From the NCBI RefSeq assembly GCF_013116825.1, contig NZ_JABFNS010000055.1, forward strand, positions 1 to 52,960: a stretch of DNA of 52,960 nucleotides, read 5' to 3'. Below the pieces are notes generated by a model, which was not told the DNA's origin, did no database searches, and saw only the letters and a program-made list of their open reading frames with translations. Position 1 is the first letter of the stretch. Each line of letters begins with the position of its first letter. This document shows positions 37,033 to 45,706 of this stretch, in pieces. The position numbers and the translations under genes were made by a program. This DNA is from Myxococcus xanthus (GTDB taxonomy: Bacteria > Myxococcota > Myxococcia > Myxococcales > Myxococcaceae).

Positions 37033-38444
37033 CAGTGGCGCTCCTTCGAGTCGAGGGGCGCCTGCCGACGTGCGGGCGGCACCGCGTGGAGGATGACGCG
37101 CGCGCCGGGGCGCAGCGTGTTCTGGGCGAACTGCTTCACGGCTTCGGGCGTCACCGACTCGTAGCGAGCCAGGTCCTGGGCCACGTAGTTGGGCTCGCCG
37201 ACGAAGTGGTTGTAGCTCTGGAGGACGTCCGCCTTGCCGCCGAAGCCGCCGACGGACTGGAGGCCGGCCAGCGTGCGCGTGTCATAGCGCGTGCGAGCGC
37301 GGGCAATCTCCTCCGGGGTGATGCCCTGCTGGCGGACCTCGTCCAGCACCGCGTCCACCTCATGGAGCAGCGTGTCCGTGGACACGCCGGGCCGCGCCAC
37401 CACGTCCACTGAGAAGACGGACTGCGCGCCCTGGCTCTGCTGGGTGGCGCTGACGCTCTGGGCCAGCTCCTTGTCCAGCACCAGCCGGCGGTAGAGGCGG
37501 CTGGCCTTGCCGGTGGACAGCGCGGTGGCCAGCACGTCCGCGGTGGCGTCCCCTTCCTCCAGGTACGCGGGCGTGAGCCACTGGATGGACAAGAGCGGCA
37601 GCCGGGCCACGCGCTCCTCCTCGCGCAGCACCACGGGCGCGGTGAGGTTCACCGGCGCGACCTCCGGCCGCTGCGGCCGGGCGTGGCTGGGCAGCGTGCC
37701 GAAGTACTTCTCCACCAGCGCCTTCGTCTTCGCCACGTCGAAGTCACCGACGATGGCCAGCGTGGCGTTGGACGGCGCGTACCACTTGCGGAAGAAGTCC
37801 TTCACGTCGTCCACGTTGGCCGCGTTCAGGTCCTTCATCGAGCCGATGACGTCCCCGTGGTACGGGTGCGGCAGCGGGAAGAGCGCGTGCCACGCCTTCT
37901 CGCGGGCGGCGCCGTAGGGCGCGGTTTCAATGGATTCGCGCCGCTCGTTCTTCACCACCTCGCGCTGCGTCTCCAGCTTCTCCGGCGTGATGGCGTCGAG
38001 CAGGAAGCCCATGCGGTCGCTCTCCAGCCACAGCGCCGTCTCCAGGTGGTTGCTGGGGACGGTCTCGAAGTAGTTGGTGCGATCGAAGCTGGTGGTGCCG
38101 TTGAGGTCGGTGGCGCCCAGCTGTTCCAGCCGGGCGATGTGGACGTCGTCGGCCACGTTGCGCGAGCCCTGGAACATCATGTGCTCGAACAGGTGCGCGA
38201 AGCCGGTGCGGCCGGGTTGCTCGTGATACGCGCCGACGTGGTACCAGATGTTGACGGCCACCACCGGCAGCTTCCGGTCCACGGAGAGGATGACCTCCAG
38301 GCCGTTGGGCAGCGCGTATTTCTCATACGAGATGGCGAGCGCCTCGCGGCCGGGCTCCAGCGGCTTCGCCTCTTGATGTGTCGGTGTCTGGGCAAGCGCC
38401 GGCGACCCGCTGAACACGAGGGCTGCGGCGACAAGGGCCTTCAT
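37032..38444 (-). CDS. M16-family zinc protease, catalytic subunit
   Basis: 470 residues from the ATG at 38444 (upstream codons are not needed). Signal peptide MKALVAAALVFSGSPALAQ, so periplasmic. The catalytic motif HLFEH is at His84-His88, with the downstream acidic ligand region NYFETVPSNHLETALWLESDR. It pairs with the degenerate partner gene directly downstream, like the two-chain pitrilysin proteases. It probably degrades peptides in the periplasm. Confidence 0.9.
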   Translation of the reverse strand: MKALVAAALVFSGSPALAQTPTHQEAKPLEPGREALAISYEKYALPNGLEVILSVDRKLPVVAVNIWYHVGAYHEQPGRTGFAHLFEHMMFQGSRNVADDVHIARLEQLGATDLNGTTSFDRTNYFETVPSNHLETALWLESDRMGFLLDAITPEKLETQREVVKNERRESIETAPYGAAREKAWHALFPLPHPYHGDVIGSMKDLNAANVDDVKDFFRKWYAPSNATLAIVGDFDVAKTKALVEKYFGTLPSHARPQRPEVAPVNLTAPVVLREEERVARLPLLSIQWLTPAYLEEGDATADVLATALSTGKASRLYRRLVLDKELAQSVSATQQSQGAQSVFSVDVVARPGVSTDTLLHEVDAVLDEVRQQGITPEEIARARTRYDTRTLAGLQSVGGFGGKADVLQSYNHFVGEPNYVAQDLARYESVTPEAVKQFAQNTLRPGARVILHAVPPARRQAPLDSKERH

Positions 38445-38590
38445 TCGGAACAAGGTGCCTCCGGGTCTCGATGCCAATGACTCACGTGACGCGCTTAGCA
38501 CGCACGTCCGGTGACGTGGGTAGGGAATGGTGGCCGGAAAGGACCGCGCCCCGGGATGTTGGTTCCTGGTCAGCGTGAGAGACTGAAATC

Positions 38591-39442
38591 ATGTCCGTCG
38601 AAGTCCCATCCGGTGCCCTGCCCCGCTGCGCCCTCCATCCGGGTGCGCTCGCGGGCGCCACCTGCCAGCGCTGCGGCGGCTTCGTCTGCACCGAGTGCAC
38701 GACGTGGGTGATGGGCCGGATGTACTGCCCTCCCTGCGCCGTGCGTCCGGAGGTGAACTACCTGGAGACCTTCCGGCTCAAGCTCTGGGGACGGAGAGAC
38801 GCGAGCGCCTGGCTGGTGGTCGGTGTCACGGAGCTGCTCCTCTTTCTGGCGCTGGGGGCGCTGATGGCGGGGAGATTCGGCGTCGCGCTGGCGTGTCTGG
38901 CCAGCGCGGGCGTGGGCCTGGCGTTCTTCCTGGGCATGCGCTGGGCCCGCGTGGGCCTGCTGGCCGTCCCGCTGCTGGCCATGCTGCTCGCCGCGCCGTC
39001 GATGGGCGCGCCCGCGCTGGTGTTCTTCGTTCCGCTGATGGTCGCGGTGAACATCTTCCGCGACACGCGCAGCCGTCTCTTCTTCCGCCTGGAGGTCCCC
39101 GAGCGAGAGCTGCGCCGGCTGTGGGAGCTGCGGGCCAACAACCCCCTTGCACGGCATGCGCTGTCCCTGGGCGTGGGCTCGCTGCTCCTGCTCGTGCTCA
39201 CGCCGTTGCTGTCCGTCCTCGGCGTGGGGTTCGTGTTGAGCCTCATCCTCATGGCCATGGCCATGCTGGCCCTCGTCCTGGGCGCGGTGGCGCTGCAGCG
39301 GGTGGACCCGGAGGCACGGCCGCCCATCGGGAGGCGCTGGGAGGCGTTGGGCGCCATGGGCCTGGCGCTGGCCTCGCTGACGTTCGGGTTCATGCTGCAT
39401 GGGCAGCGACTGGTGGAGCTGCTCGGCGGCGCGATGGACTGA
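38591..39442 (+). CDS. Multi-TM protein with N-terminal zinc ribbon/B-box motif
   Basis: 283 residues. The N-terminus shows CALHPGALAGATCQRCGGFVCTECTTWVMGRMYCPPC, eight Cys/His residues in B-box-like spacing (Zn binding). Five or six transmembrane helices follow (LVVGVTELLLFLALGALMAG ... LLLLVLTPLLSVLGVGFVLSLILMAMAMLALVLG). DUF4190 or similar small membrane families share this layout. GAGAG precedes the ATG. Role unknown. Confidence 0.7.
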   Translation: MSVEVPSGALPRCALHPGALAGATCQRCGGFVCTECTTWVMGRMYCPPCAVRPEVNYLETFRLKLWGRRDASAWLVVGVTELLLFLALGALMAGRFGVALACLASAGVGLAFFLGMRWARVGLLAVPLLAMLLAAPSMGAPALVFFVPLMVAVNIFRDTRSRLFFRLEVPERELRRLWELRANNPLARHALSLGVGSLLLLVLTPLLSVLGVGFVLSLILMAMAMLALVLGAVALQRVDPEARPPIGRRWEALGAMGLALASLTFGFMLHGQRLVELLGGAMD

Positions 39443-39584
39443 CGGCGGCGAGACGGTGCCGCCGGTGCATGGCTCGCTTCCCGCCCTGGCGTCCCGGCGC
39501 GCGGGGGGCGGACGGTGCCTGGGGAACGTGGGGTGCCCACGCTCAGGGAAGAGACCCAAGCCCGACACCGAGGAGGCCACCGTC

Positions 39585-40067
39585 ATGGCGAACATACGTG
39601 AGGAGCAGGGAGAGGCAGCGGAGGGCCGGAGCGCTACGCCCAGCCTCAAGGAGCAGCGCAGCGAGTCGCATGCGGCGCAGACCTATGCGGTCTTCTTGAA
39701 GGACCTCGAAGCGAACGCGGGCGTCGTTCGTGACCTGGCGGAGAAGGCCGCGCAGTCCGTGCTGTGCCTGCTGGAGCAACGCCTCATGGACACCGAGGCG
39801 AAGCACCTGGAGGCCCAGCTTCCGCGGAAGGTGAAGGACATGCTGAAGCGGTGTCCTCAGCACGAGGGCAAGGTCGCTCGGAAGTACAAGCTGGAGCAGT
39901 TCCTCGCCATGGTGGCCGAGGAGCTCGACACCACGCCCAACGAGGCCGAACGCCTGGCCCGGGCCGTGTTCGTCACGGTGCGCAATCACATCAGCGAGGG
40001 CGAGGCCGACGACGTCATGGGCCAACTCCCCGCGGACCTGCGCTCGCTGTGGGTGCCCGAGGCCTGA
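39585..40067 (+). CDS. DUF2267-like protein
   Basis: 160 residues. The frame upstream of the ATG at 39585 is open but not coding. LKDLEANAGVVRDLAEKAAQSVLCLLEQRLMDTEAKHLEAQLPRKVKDML and the VFVTVRNHISEGEADDVMGQLPADLRSLW end match the DUF2267 helical family (A-x-x-L...R, ExEDVxxQLPxxL). CGAGGAGG precedes the start. Known members occur beside stress or plasmid-stability genes, but the role is not known. Confidence 0.7.
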   Translation: MANIREEQGEAAEGRSATPSLKEQRSESHAAQTYAVFLKDLEANAGVVRDLAEKAAQSVLCLLEQRLMDTEAKHLEAQLPRKVKDMLKRCPQHEGKVARKYKLEQFLAMVAEELDTTPNEAERLARAVFVTVRNHISEGEADDVMGQLPADLRSLWVPEA

Positions 40068-40075
40068 ACCGGGGA

Positions 40076-40180
40076 AAGGAGACGAAGGACCTCACGGTCA
40101 TCAACGCGAAGGACTCATTGAAGGACGCCGCGCTGAAGATGCGCGAGCTGAGCGCGGGCCGTCGCCGCAAGGACGCGTAG
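40076..40180 (+). pseudogene. Short CBS-domain-like fragment without a start
   Basis: Right after the DUF2267-like gene, a different frame reads KETKDLTVINAKDSLKDAALKM and stops at 40180. This looks like the start of a CBS domain (the 'vvtvxpxdsLxeAaxxM' block) but has no start codon and only 35 codons, so it is read as a remnant. The evidence is short and may be chance. Confidence 0.3.
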
Positions 40181-40199
40181 CGCTTCGAAGTGGAATGGA

Positions 40200-40225
40200 T
40201 GCCGGGTGAACTCATCCGCCCGGCA
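40200..40225. terminator. Hairpin between convergent genes
   Basis: TGCCGGG (40200-40206) and CCCGGCA (40219-40225) with a 12-base loop, between the CBS-like fragment and the convergent HEAT-repeat gene stop at 40233. There is no T-run. Confidence 0.5.
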
Positions 40226-40232
40226 CCCCGCC

Positions 40233-42107
40233 CTACTCACCGAGCAGTGACGCCGCCAGCGCGCGCACGTTGGCGGATCCATCGTTCGTGGCCACATCGC
40301 GAAGCAGGGCCGCAGCGGGAGCTTCCACGGCTTGCAACTGGCCCAGCAGCCGCACCACTTCGATGCGGACGCGCTCACTTCGCTCGGTGCGCAGCACCCG
40401 GGCCAGCGCTTCCATGTGGGCGCTGACGACCCGCTGAGAGACAGCCTTCACCGCGAGCGCACGAACCCGCGGGCTCGGGTCGTCAAGCATCACCTGGTCC
40501 AGCAGGGCATCCACCGCCGCGCCAGGGATGGCACTCAGTGCCTCCGTCGCCGCACCCCGCACAGCCGCCTCCGGATGCACGAGCGCCGACTTCACATAGG
40601 CCAATCCCACCGGCGCCCCAGCCCGGGCCAGGGCATCCAGACAGACCTCGGGCTCCAAGGCACCCGTGCGGCAGCGCCTCACGAGTCCCTCCACCAGCGA
40701 TTGGCTCCGGCCCGGCTCCGCCACCTCCAGCGCCTTCGACAGCGCCCCCATCGACAGCGCCGCCGCGCTCCTCACCCCCGCGTCCCGCGTCCCATCCACC
40801 ACGCGCTCCAGCGCATCACCGAGCAGCGGCGAAGGCCGTTCCATCCGTCCCACGGCCCGTGCCGCGTGGGCCCGAATCTTCGGCCGGACCCGTTCCCCCT
40901 CCAACACGGACACCAGCGCCCGCTGCGCCTCGGGCGTCCCCGCGCTGGCCAGCGCCTCCAGCAGCTGCTCGGAGCGCACCGCGTTCACGGAGCCCTGATG
41001 AATCAGCGCCACGGCCCGGTCCACTTCCGTCAGATTCTGTCGGAACAAGGCCGCCAGTCGCAGCCGCGCCGGGTCCAGGTCCTCGCGCTTCGCCAGGGCC
41101 CGCAGCAAGTCATCCAGCGTCGCCCCCTTCACGAGCCGCCTGTCCCGCGCCTCCAGCGAAGCCCCCTCCATGCCGGTGGAATCCGTGAGCCGCTCCGACC
41201 GCAACGTCGCCCGCGTGGCCTCAAACGGCCTCAGCGACGAAAGCAGGTAGTCCATGCCCACGTGGGTCAACGCGACCCGCGTCTCCTCGCGGATGCGTGG
41301 GAACCTCGCGCCGCCTCCGCCCAACTCCACCACCTCCGAGCCCGTGACCTCCTTCACGCGCCCATCCGGGAACAGGGTGAAGTCCAGGTGCCCTTGCAGC
41401 CGTGGAAGCACCGCCGAGCCCGCGCGCAGGTAGCGCCGCTTCGTCTTCACGTAGGTGTTCGCGCTGCCACCCGCGCGGTACACGGCTTCGAGGTCACCGC
41501 GCGAGTCCGGCTCCTCGGTGCTCCAGCGGGGACCGTCCTCCGCCACGAACTGCGTCGACGCGAGCAGCAGGCGCACGAGCCGCCGCGCCGCCGCGTCCTG
41601 CGCCGCATCGAAGTGCACGGCCATCACCCGGCCCCGCACGTCCTGGCCCACGTACACCGGCCGCTCGAACATGCCCCGGAGCACCTGCAGCGCCGCGTCA
41701 CCAGTCACCAGCGTCTCTCCAGATTCCACGGCCACCCGCGTGGGCACGAGGTGGCCGGAGAACAGGTGCTGTTCTCCCTCCGCGCCCAGGTAGGTGAGCG
41801 CGAACAGGCCGCTCCATCCGGTGTGCAGGGACTCCCGCGCGCCAGCCGAACGCTCCGTGTGGGTCCGGAGGTCCAGGTCGAACGTGTAACGAAGCCGGTG
41901 GCCCACGACGAGCACCCGCTCCCGCCCCTTCACGCCCGGAAGGTTCTCCTCGGGCTCCGGTGTGGGGGCTTCAACGTCCAAGGCGTGTGAGGCAACTGGC
42001 GGTGCCCTAGGAGTAGCCGGCGTCTGTGTCTCCTGGCCTGCACGCCACAGCGCGGCCGCCGTGAGCACGGCGAGCAGCAGGACCAGGCTCTTCAGGCGCG
42101 GGCTCAC
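40233..42107 (-). CDS. Exported HEAT-repeat protein resembling vitellogenin-type lipid-transfer N-module
   Basis: 624 residues from a GTG at 42107 with GGGGG before it (the longer frame's first codon is TTG at 42134). One N-terminal helix/signal (SLVLLLAVLTAAALW) is followed by a ~230-residue beta domain (YTFDLDLRTHTERSAG... RGRVMAVHFDAAQ... EEPDSRGDLEAVYRAGG) and a long HEAT-like helical region with LLEALASAGTPEAQRALVSVLEG (~380-402). The order beta-barrel then helical domain, and LxxLxxAGTPEAxxxL, resemble the Vitellogenin_N/large lipid transfer protein module. Paralogue of 43813-45681. Likely periplasmic; lipid binding is an inference. Confidence 0.65.
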   Translation of the reverse strand: MSPRLKSLVLLLAVLTAAALWRAGQETQTPATPRAPPVASHALDVEAPTPEPEENLPGVKGRERVLVVGHRLRYTFDLDLRTHTERSAGARESLHTGWSGLFALTYLGAEGEQHLFSGHLVPTRVAVESGETLVTGDAALQVLRGMFERPVYVGQDVRGRVMAVHFDAAQDAAARRLVRLLLASTQFVAEDGPRWSTEEPDSRGDLEAVYRAGGSANTYVKTKRRYLRAGSAVLPRLQGHLDFTLFPDGRVKEVTGSEVVELGGGGARFPRIREETRVALTHVGMDYLLSSLRPFEATRATLRSERLTDSTGMEGASLEARDRRLVKGATLDDLLRALAKREDLDPARLRLAALFRQNLTEVDRAVALIHQGSVNAVRSEQLLEALASAGTPEAQRALVSVLEGERVRPKIRAHAARAVGRMERPSPLLGDALERVVDGTRDAGVRSAAALSMGALSKALEVAEPGRSQSLVEGLVRRCRTGALEPEVCLDALARAGAPVGLAYVKSALVHPEAAVRGAATEALSAIPGAAVDALLDQVMLDDPSPRVRALAVKAVSQRVVSAHMEALARVLRTERSERVRIEVVRLLGQLQAVEAPAAALLRDVATNDGSANVRALAASLLGE

Positions 42108-42213
42108 GCCCCCGCATACGCGCCCGAGCGTCAATCCTGGTTGCGCGTCAGCCGGACACGGCCCGTTTCACGCGGGCGCGTGTCGTCCGACATGAAACAA
42201 AGGTACGGCTGTT

Positions 42214-43566
42214 TCAGGGATTGCCGAGCTTCAATTCCAGCTCCGCCAACTCACGCTGCACGGTGGCGTCCGTCATGCGGAGGCCCTCCACCTTGCGCAC
42301 CGCGGAGATGACGGTGGAGTGGTCCTTGCTGAAGCGCGCGGCGATTTCCGGGAAGGAGCTCTTCGTCAGCTTGCGGCTGAGGTACATGGCCACCTGGCGC
42401 GCATGGGCCAGGGCCTTGTGCCGGCGGTCTTCCTTCAGCGACTCCACCGTGACCTTGTAGAAGCGGGCCACCTCGCGCTGGATGGATTCCACGTCCACCG
42501 CGCTGTGGGCGGGGAGGATGTCGCGCAGCACCTGGGACGCGAAGTCCTCCGTCACCGGCTGGCGCGTCAGGCTGTGCACCGCGGACAGCTTCACCAGCGC
42601 GCCTTCCAACTCGCGCACGTTCTTCTGGATGTGCTTGGCGATGAAGTGCGCCACCGAGTCCGGCAGGTCCAGACCTTCGGCCACGGCCTTCTTCTGGAGG
42701 ATGGCCACCCGCGTCTCGTAGGTGGGCTCGCGGATGTCCGTCAGCAACCCCATGGCGAAGCGGCTGCGCAGCCGGTCCTCCAGGCCTGGAATCTCCGAGG
42801 GCACGGTGTCGCTGGTGAGGACGATGGCCTTGTTCATCTCGTAGAGCGTGTTGAAGGTGTAGAAGAACTCCTTCTGCGTCTCCTCACGCTTGCCGAGGAA
42901 CTGGATGTCGTCGATGAGGAGCACGTCGCACTCCTCACGGAACTTCCGGCGGAAGTCCCCCATGCGGTGCTCGCGGACGCTCTCTACGTACTCGTTGGTG
43001 AACTGCTCGCTGGAGAGGAACACCACGCGCTGGGACGGATCCCGCTCCCAGATGAGGTTGCCCACGGCCTGGAGCAGGTGCGTCTTGCCCAGGCCCGTGC
43101 CGCCGTAGATGTAGAGCGGGTTGTAGTGGTGGCCCGGCTTGTCGGCCACGGCCTGCGCCGCGGCGGCCGGGAGCTGGTTGCTGTCCGCCACCACGAAGGT
43201 GTCGAAGGTGAAGCGCGCGTTCAGCCGACCCGGGCGCGTGGCGCTCGCCTTGACTGAGGGTGTGGGTGGAAAATGCGGGTCCGGCTCCAGGCCCTCCACC
43301 ACCTCATAGGCGATGGAGGTCAGGCCCTCCCCCATCCGCGCGAGCTGGACATCCAGCATGGGGCGGTAGTGGTCATCCACCCAGTCGCGGAAGAAGCGGT
43401 CCGGAACGCCCATCACCAGGGCGCCGTCACGCACCTCCAGGGGGCGCATCCGCTCCAGCCATCTCAGCGCGTAGTCGAACTTCTCCTGGCGGATGGCATC
43501 CAGCATCCGAGCCCAGAGAATTCCAGCACTTGGGAGGGGGGTAGCGGCTTGGGCGAGGGCGTTCAC
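42214..43566 (-). CDS. dnaA: Chromosomal replication initiator DnaA
   Basis: 450 residues, GTG start. All four domains are visible: N-terminal helical domain I; a short linker with PTPSVKASATRPGRL; AAA+ domain with Walker A GGTGLGKT (155-162), Walker B LLIDD (216-220) and sensor segments (TSDTVPSEIPGLEDRLRSRF); and the C-terminal DNA-binding domain with DHSTVISAVRKV (from Asp415). It binds DnaA boxes and opens the origin. It is not next to dnaN, unusual for a dnaA locus; instead it lies between two vitellogenin-like genes. The region upstream holds an inverted repeat with a DnaA-box-like core. Confidence 0.98.
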   Translation of the reverse strand: MNALAQAATPLPSAGILWARMLDAIRQEKFDYALRWLERMRPLEVRDGALVMGVPDRFFRDWVDDHYRPMLDVQLARMGEGLTSIAYEVVEGLEPDPHFPPTPSVKASATRPGRLNARFTFDTFVVADSNQLPAAAAQAVADKPGHHYNPLYIYGGTGLGKTHLLQAVGNLIWERDPSQRVVFLSSEQFTNEYVESVREHRMGDFRRKFREECDVLLIDDIQFLGKREETQKEFFYTFNTLYEMNKAIVLTSDTVPSEIPGLEDRLRSRFAMGLLTDIREPTYETRVAILQKKAVAEGLDLPDSVAHFIAKHIQKNVRELEGALVKLSAVHSLTRQPVTEDFASQVLRDILPAHSAVDVESIQREVARFYKVTVESLKEDRRHKALAHARQVAMYLSRKLTKSSFPEIAARFSKDHSTVISAVRKVEGLRMTDATVQRELAELELKLGNP

Positions 43567-43812
43567 GCGGGACTCAAACGTGCGGGAGCAGGGGGAAAAC
43601 GAGGCGTTCGGCGGTGCTAACAGACGGTTCCTGGTGGATCAAGCAACCGGCCAAAACCGCCGCGACCTCAAGGGTTTTTCCCAACACGGATGATCCGCAA
43701 CGGACATGCCACCTCAGCCCGGTTGTGGATCATCCCCTCCCCTACCCCAAGGACTGGGGGCCATCGTCAGGGTGTTCACTCAGGGTGAATTCATCGCGGT
43801 CCCCCGTCCAGT
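43567..43812. promoter_or_regulatory. dnaA upstream region with DnaA-box-like inverted repeat
   Basis: A 14-bp inverted repeat (GGATGATCCGCAAC at 43688-43701 and GTTGTGGATCATCC at 43722-43735, one mismatch) surrounds a 20-base spacer. The right arm contains TGTGGATCA, 8/9 to the DnaA box (minus orientation). It may be an autoregulation site of dnaA, or part of an origin. Only one other near-consensus box was seen here. Confidence 0.45.
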
Positions 43813-45681
43813 TCAGGTCCCGAGCAGACCGCGGATGCGCGTGTGGAGCTGGGCGTCAGGCACGTCCTGGGTGAGCAGGTGCTGGAGGAGCTGGCGCACC
43901 TCGGGTGCTCGCTGGAGGTAGGGCTCCACCACCGTCACGAGGGTGTGGTGGTTCTCCACGGGCACGCGACCGGAGAGGGCCAGGTCGCGCAACTGGCGCA
44001 GGGCCGATTCGTCCAGGTCCCGGCGGCCCAGCGCCGTCAACGCGGAGGACTGCACGGGCGCGTCGGTGTCCTCGGTCATGGAGAGGAGCATGCGCATGGC
44101 CTGGGGCGTCTGAATCTTCCGCAGCGCGCGGGCCGAGGCCCGGCGCACCTGCGCGTCCGCGTCCTGGGCGTAGTGGGCGATGACGTCCACCTGCTCTTCC
44201 AGGCCCGCGTTGCCCAGCGCGAGCAGCAGGTGGGCCTTGTCCTCGGGCGTGCGCGCGGCGCGCAGCTCGGCCCCGAGCTGCTGGACGGCGGCCAGGGACT
44301 CCGCGTCCTGCTGCTGTCGGTAGAGGGCGCCAGCGGTGGCGCCCAGGGCGTAGGCGGTGGCCACGCGGGTGTCGTCACGGGCCGCGCGGTGGGTGCGCTC
44401 GATGAAGCGCACCGTGTCAGGGGTGGGGCTGGTCAGCAGCGACAGGCGGCTGAGCAACATGCGGTAGCCGGGTTCGGCCAGCGCCTGGGGGCTGGACAGG
44501 GCGCGCACCAGCGCCGTCTGCGCCTCCGGCGTGCCCGCGCCCGCCAGCAGGTCCAGCACCAGCGCCCGGCCACGCGGCTTCAGGGTGGACTGCTGGAAGA
44601 AGTCGGCCAGCCGCGCGCACAGCTCGGGCTGCTGCTCCAGCAGGCCCGTGGCCTGGAGGAGGAAGTGGTTGTGCTCCGGGAAGGTGCCGCCGTTGGCGTA
44701 CTTCTCCATCAGCTCGAAGAAGCGCTCCGGGGTGAGCCCGTCCACCTGCTGCGCCAGCATCCGCTCCCGCGCGTGGGCGTCCGTCACCAGCTCGCCCGGC
44801 GCGAGCCGCTGGAGCTGCGCGGCTGGCGCGGTGGAGGCTTGCGCCACCACGAACCGGTCCCGCTTGCCGGGCTCCAGGCGGAGTTGGATGTGCGAGGTGG
44901 CGGTGGGCTCGCCGCCACCGGTCGGGCGGCGGAGCACCCGCTCTTCACCGGAGAGGCGCTCCAGGACGCCGTCCGCGTCCAGCGTCAGCTCGAAGCGTGA
45001 GGCCACCTCCACATCGCCGCTGCCGGTGCCCATGCCGCGGGGCTCCGGGTAGGCCAGGCGCCGCTTGAGGATGCGCGCGGGCAGGGCGCCTTCGTCCAGC
45101 CGCGCGTACTCCGTGAGCGCCGTGCCTCGCGACGTCAGCTCCTCCACCTGCCAGGTGGCGCCGTCGCGCAGCACCCACTGGAGCTCGCCGGCCAGCGTCT
45201 GCACGGTGTTCTTGAAGAGGGAGGGGTCTTCCTCCTGGAAGGAGACGGCGCGCAGGGTGCCGTCGGCGTCCAGGTCCAGCAGGGCCTCGCGGCCAGTGAA
45301 GGTGGCCGCGACGGCCGCGGCGTCCGGGAGCAGCGCGTGGCCAAACAGCTCGAGCGTGTGCTCGTGGAGGTTCTCCAGGCTCAGCCCCACGCGCAGGGCG
45401 GTGCCCTGCGCGGGGTGGCTGCGGAGGACCAGGTCTCCAACGAAGTGGGCCCGGCCCCCCATGGCGGTGGGTTTCTGCTGCGACCCGGCGAGGCGCACCT
45501 CGGTCCGGGCCGTGTAGTCCATGCGGTACGTCCGGCGCTCCCCCACGGGGAAGTGGACCCGGAGGGGCGTCGCCGCTGGAGGCGCCCCGGTGACGGGGGC
45601 CTGGGTGTGGAAGAGCCAGGCGGCTCCCAGGAGCAGCAGTGCCAGCAGTGCACCGCCAGTGATGACCTTGCGTGCGTTCAT
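43813..45681 (-). CDS. Exported HEAT-repeat protein, vitellogenin-like; paralogue of 40233
   Basis: 622 residues. A membrane anchor or signal (VITGGALLALLLLGAAWLF) precedes a ~280-residue beta region (RTYRMDYTARTEVRLAG ... DGTLRAVSFQEEDPSLFKNTVQTLAGELQW). The helical region contains LVLDLLAGAGTPEAQTALVRAL (~374-395, the same place as in the paralogue) and LLLALGNAGLEEQVDVIAHYAQDADAQVRRASARALRKI, both very like the helical domain of vitellogenin, MTP and ApoB. Probably periplasmic; lipid binding inferred. The gene starts 25 bases after the stop of the gene at 45707-48130, so they form an operon. Confidence 0.65.
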   Translation of the reverse strand: MNARKVITGGALLALLLLGAAWLFHTQAPVTGAPPAATPLRVHFPVGERRTYRMDYTARTEVRLAGSQQKPTAMGGRAHFVGDLVLRSHPAQGTALRVGLSLENLHEHTLELFGHALLPDAAAVAATFTGREALLDLDADGTLRAVSFQEEDPSLFKNTVQTLAGELQWVLRDGATWQVEELTSRGTALTEYARLDEGALPARILKRRLAYPEPRGMGTGSGDVEVASRFELTLDADGVLERLSGEERVLRRPTGGGEPTATSHIQLRLEPGKRDRFVVAQASTAPAAQLQRLAPGELVTDAHARERMLAQQVDGLTPERFFELMEKYANGGTFPEHNHFLLQATGLLEQQPELCARLADFFQQSTLKPRGRALVLDLLAGAGTPEAQTALVRALSSPQALAEPGYRMLLSRLSLLTSPTPDTVRFIERTHRAARDDTRVATAYALGATAGALYRQQQDAESLAAVQQLGAELRAARTPEDKAHLLLALGNAGLEEQVDVIAHYAQDADAQVRRASARALRKIQTPQAMRMLLSMTEDTDAPVQSSALTALGRRDLDESALRQLRDLALSGRVPVENHHTLVTVVEPYLQRAPEVRQLLQHLLTQDVPDAQLHTRIRGLLGT

Positions 45682-45706
45682 GGGGCGTCTCCAGCGGGTG
45701 CGGGGA

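Noticed and set aside
43567..43812. Main replication origin directly at dnaA
   Set aside because: Only one near-consensus DnaA box plus its inverted copy and no AT-rich block; the cluster at 22.6-22.8 kb is much stronger.
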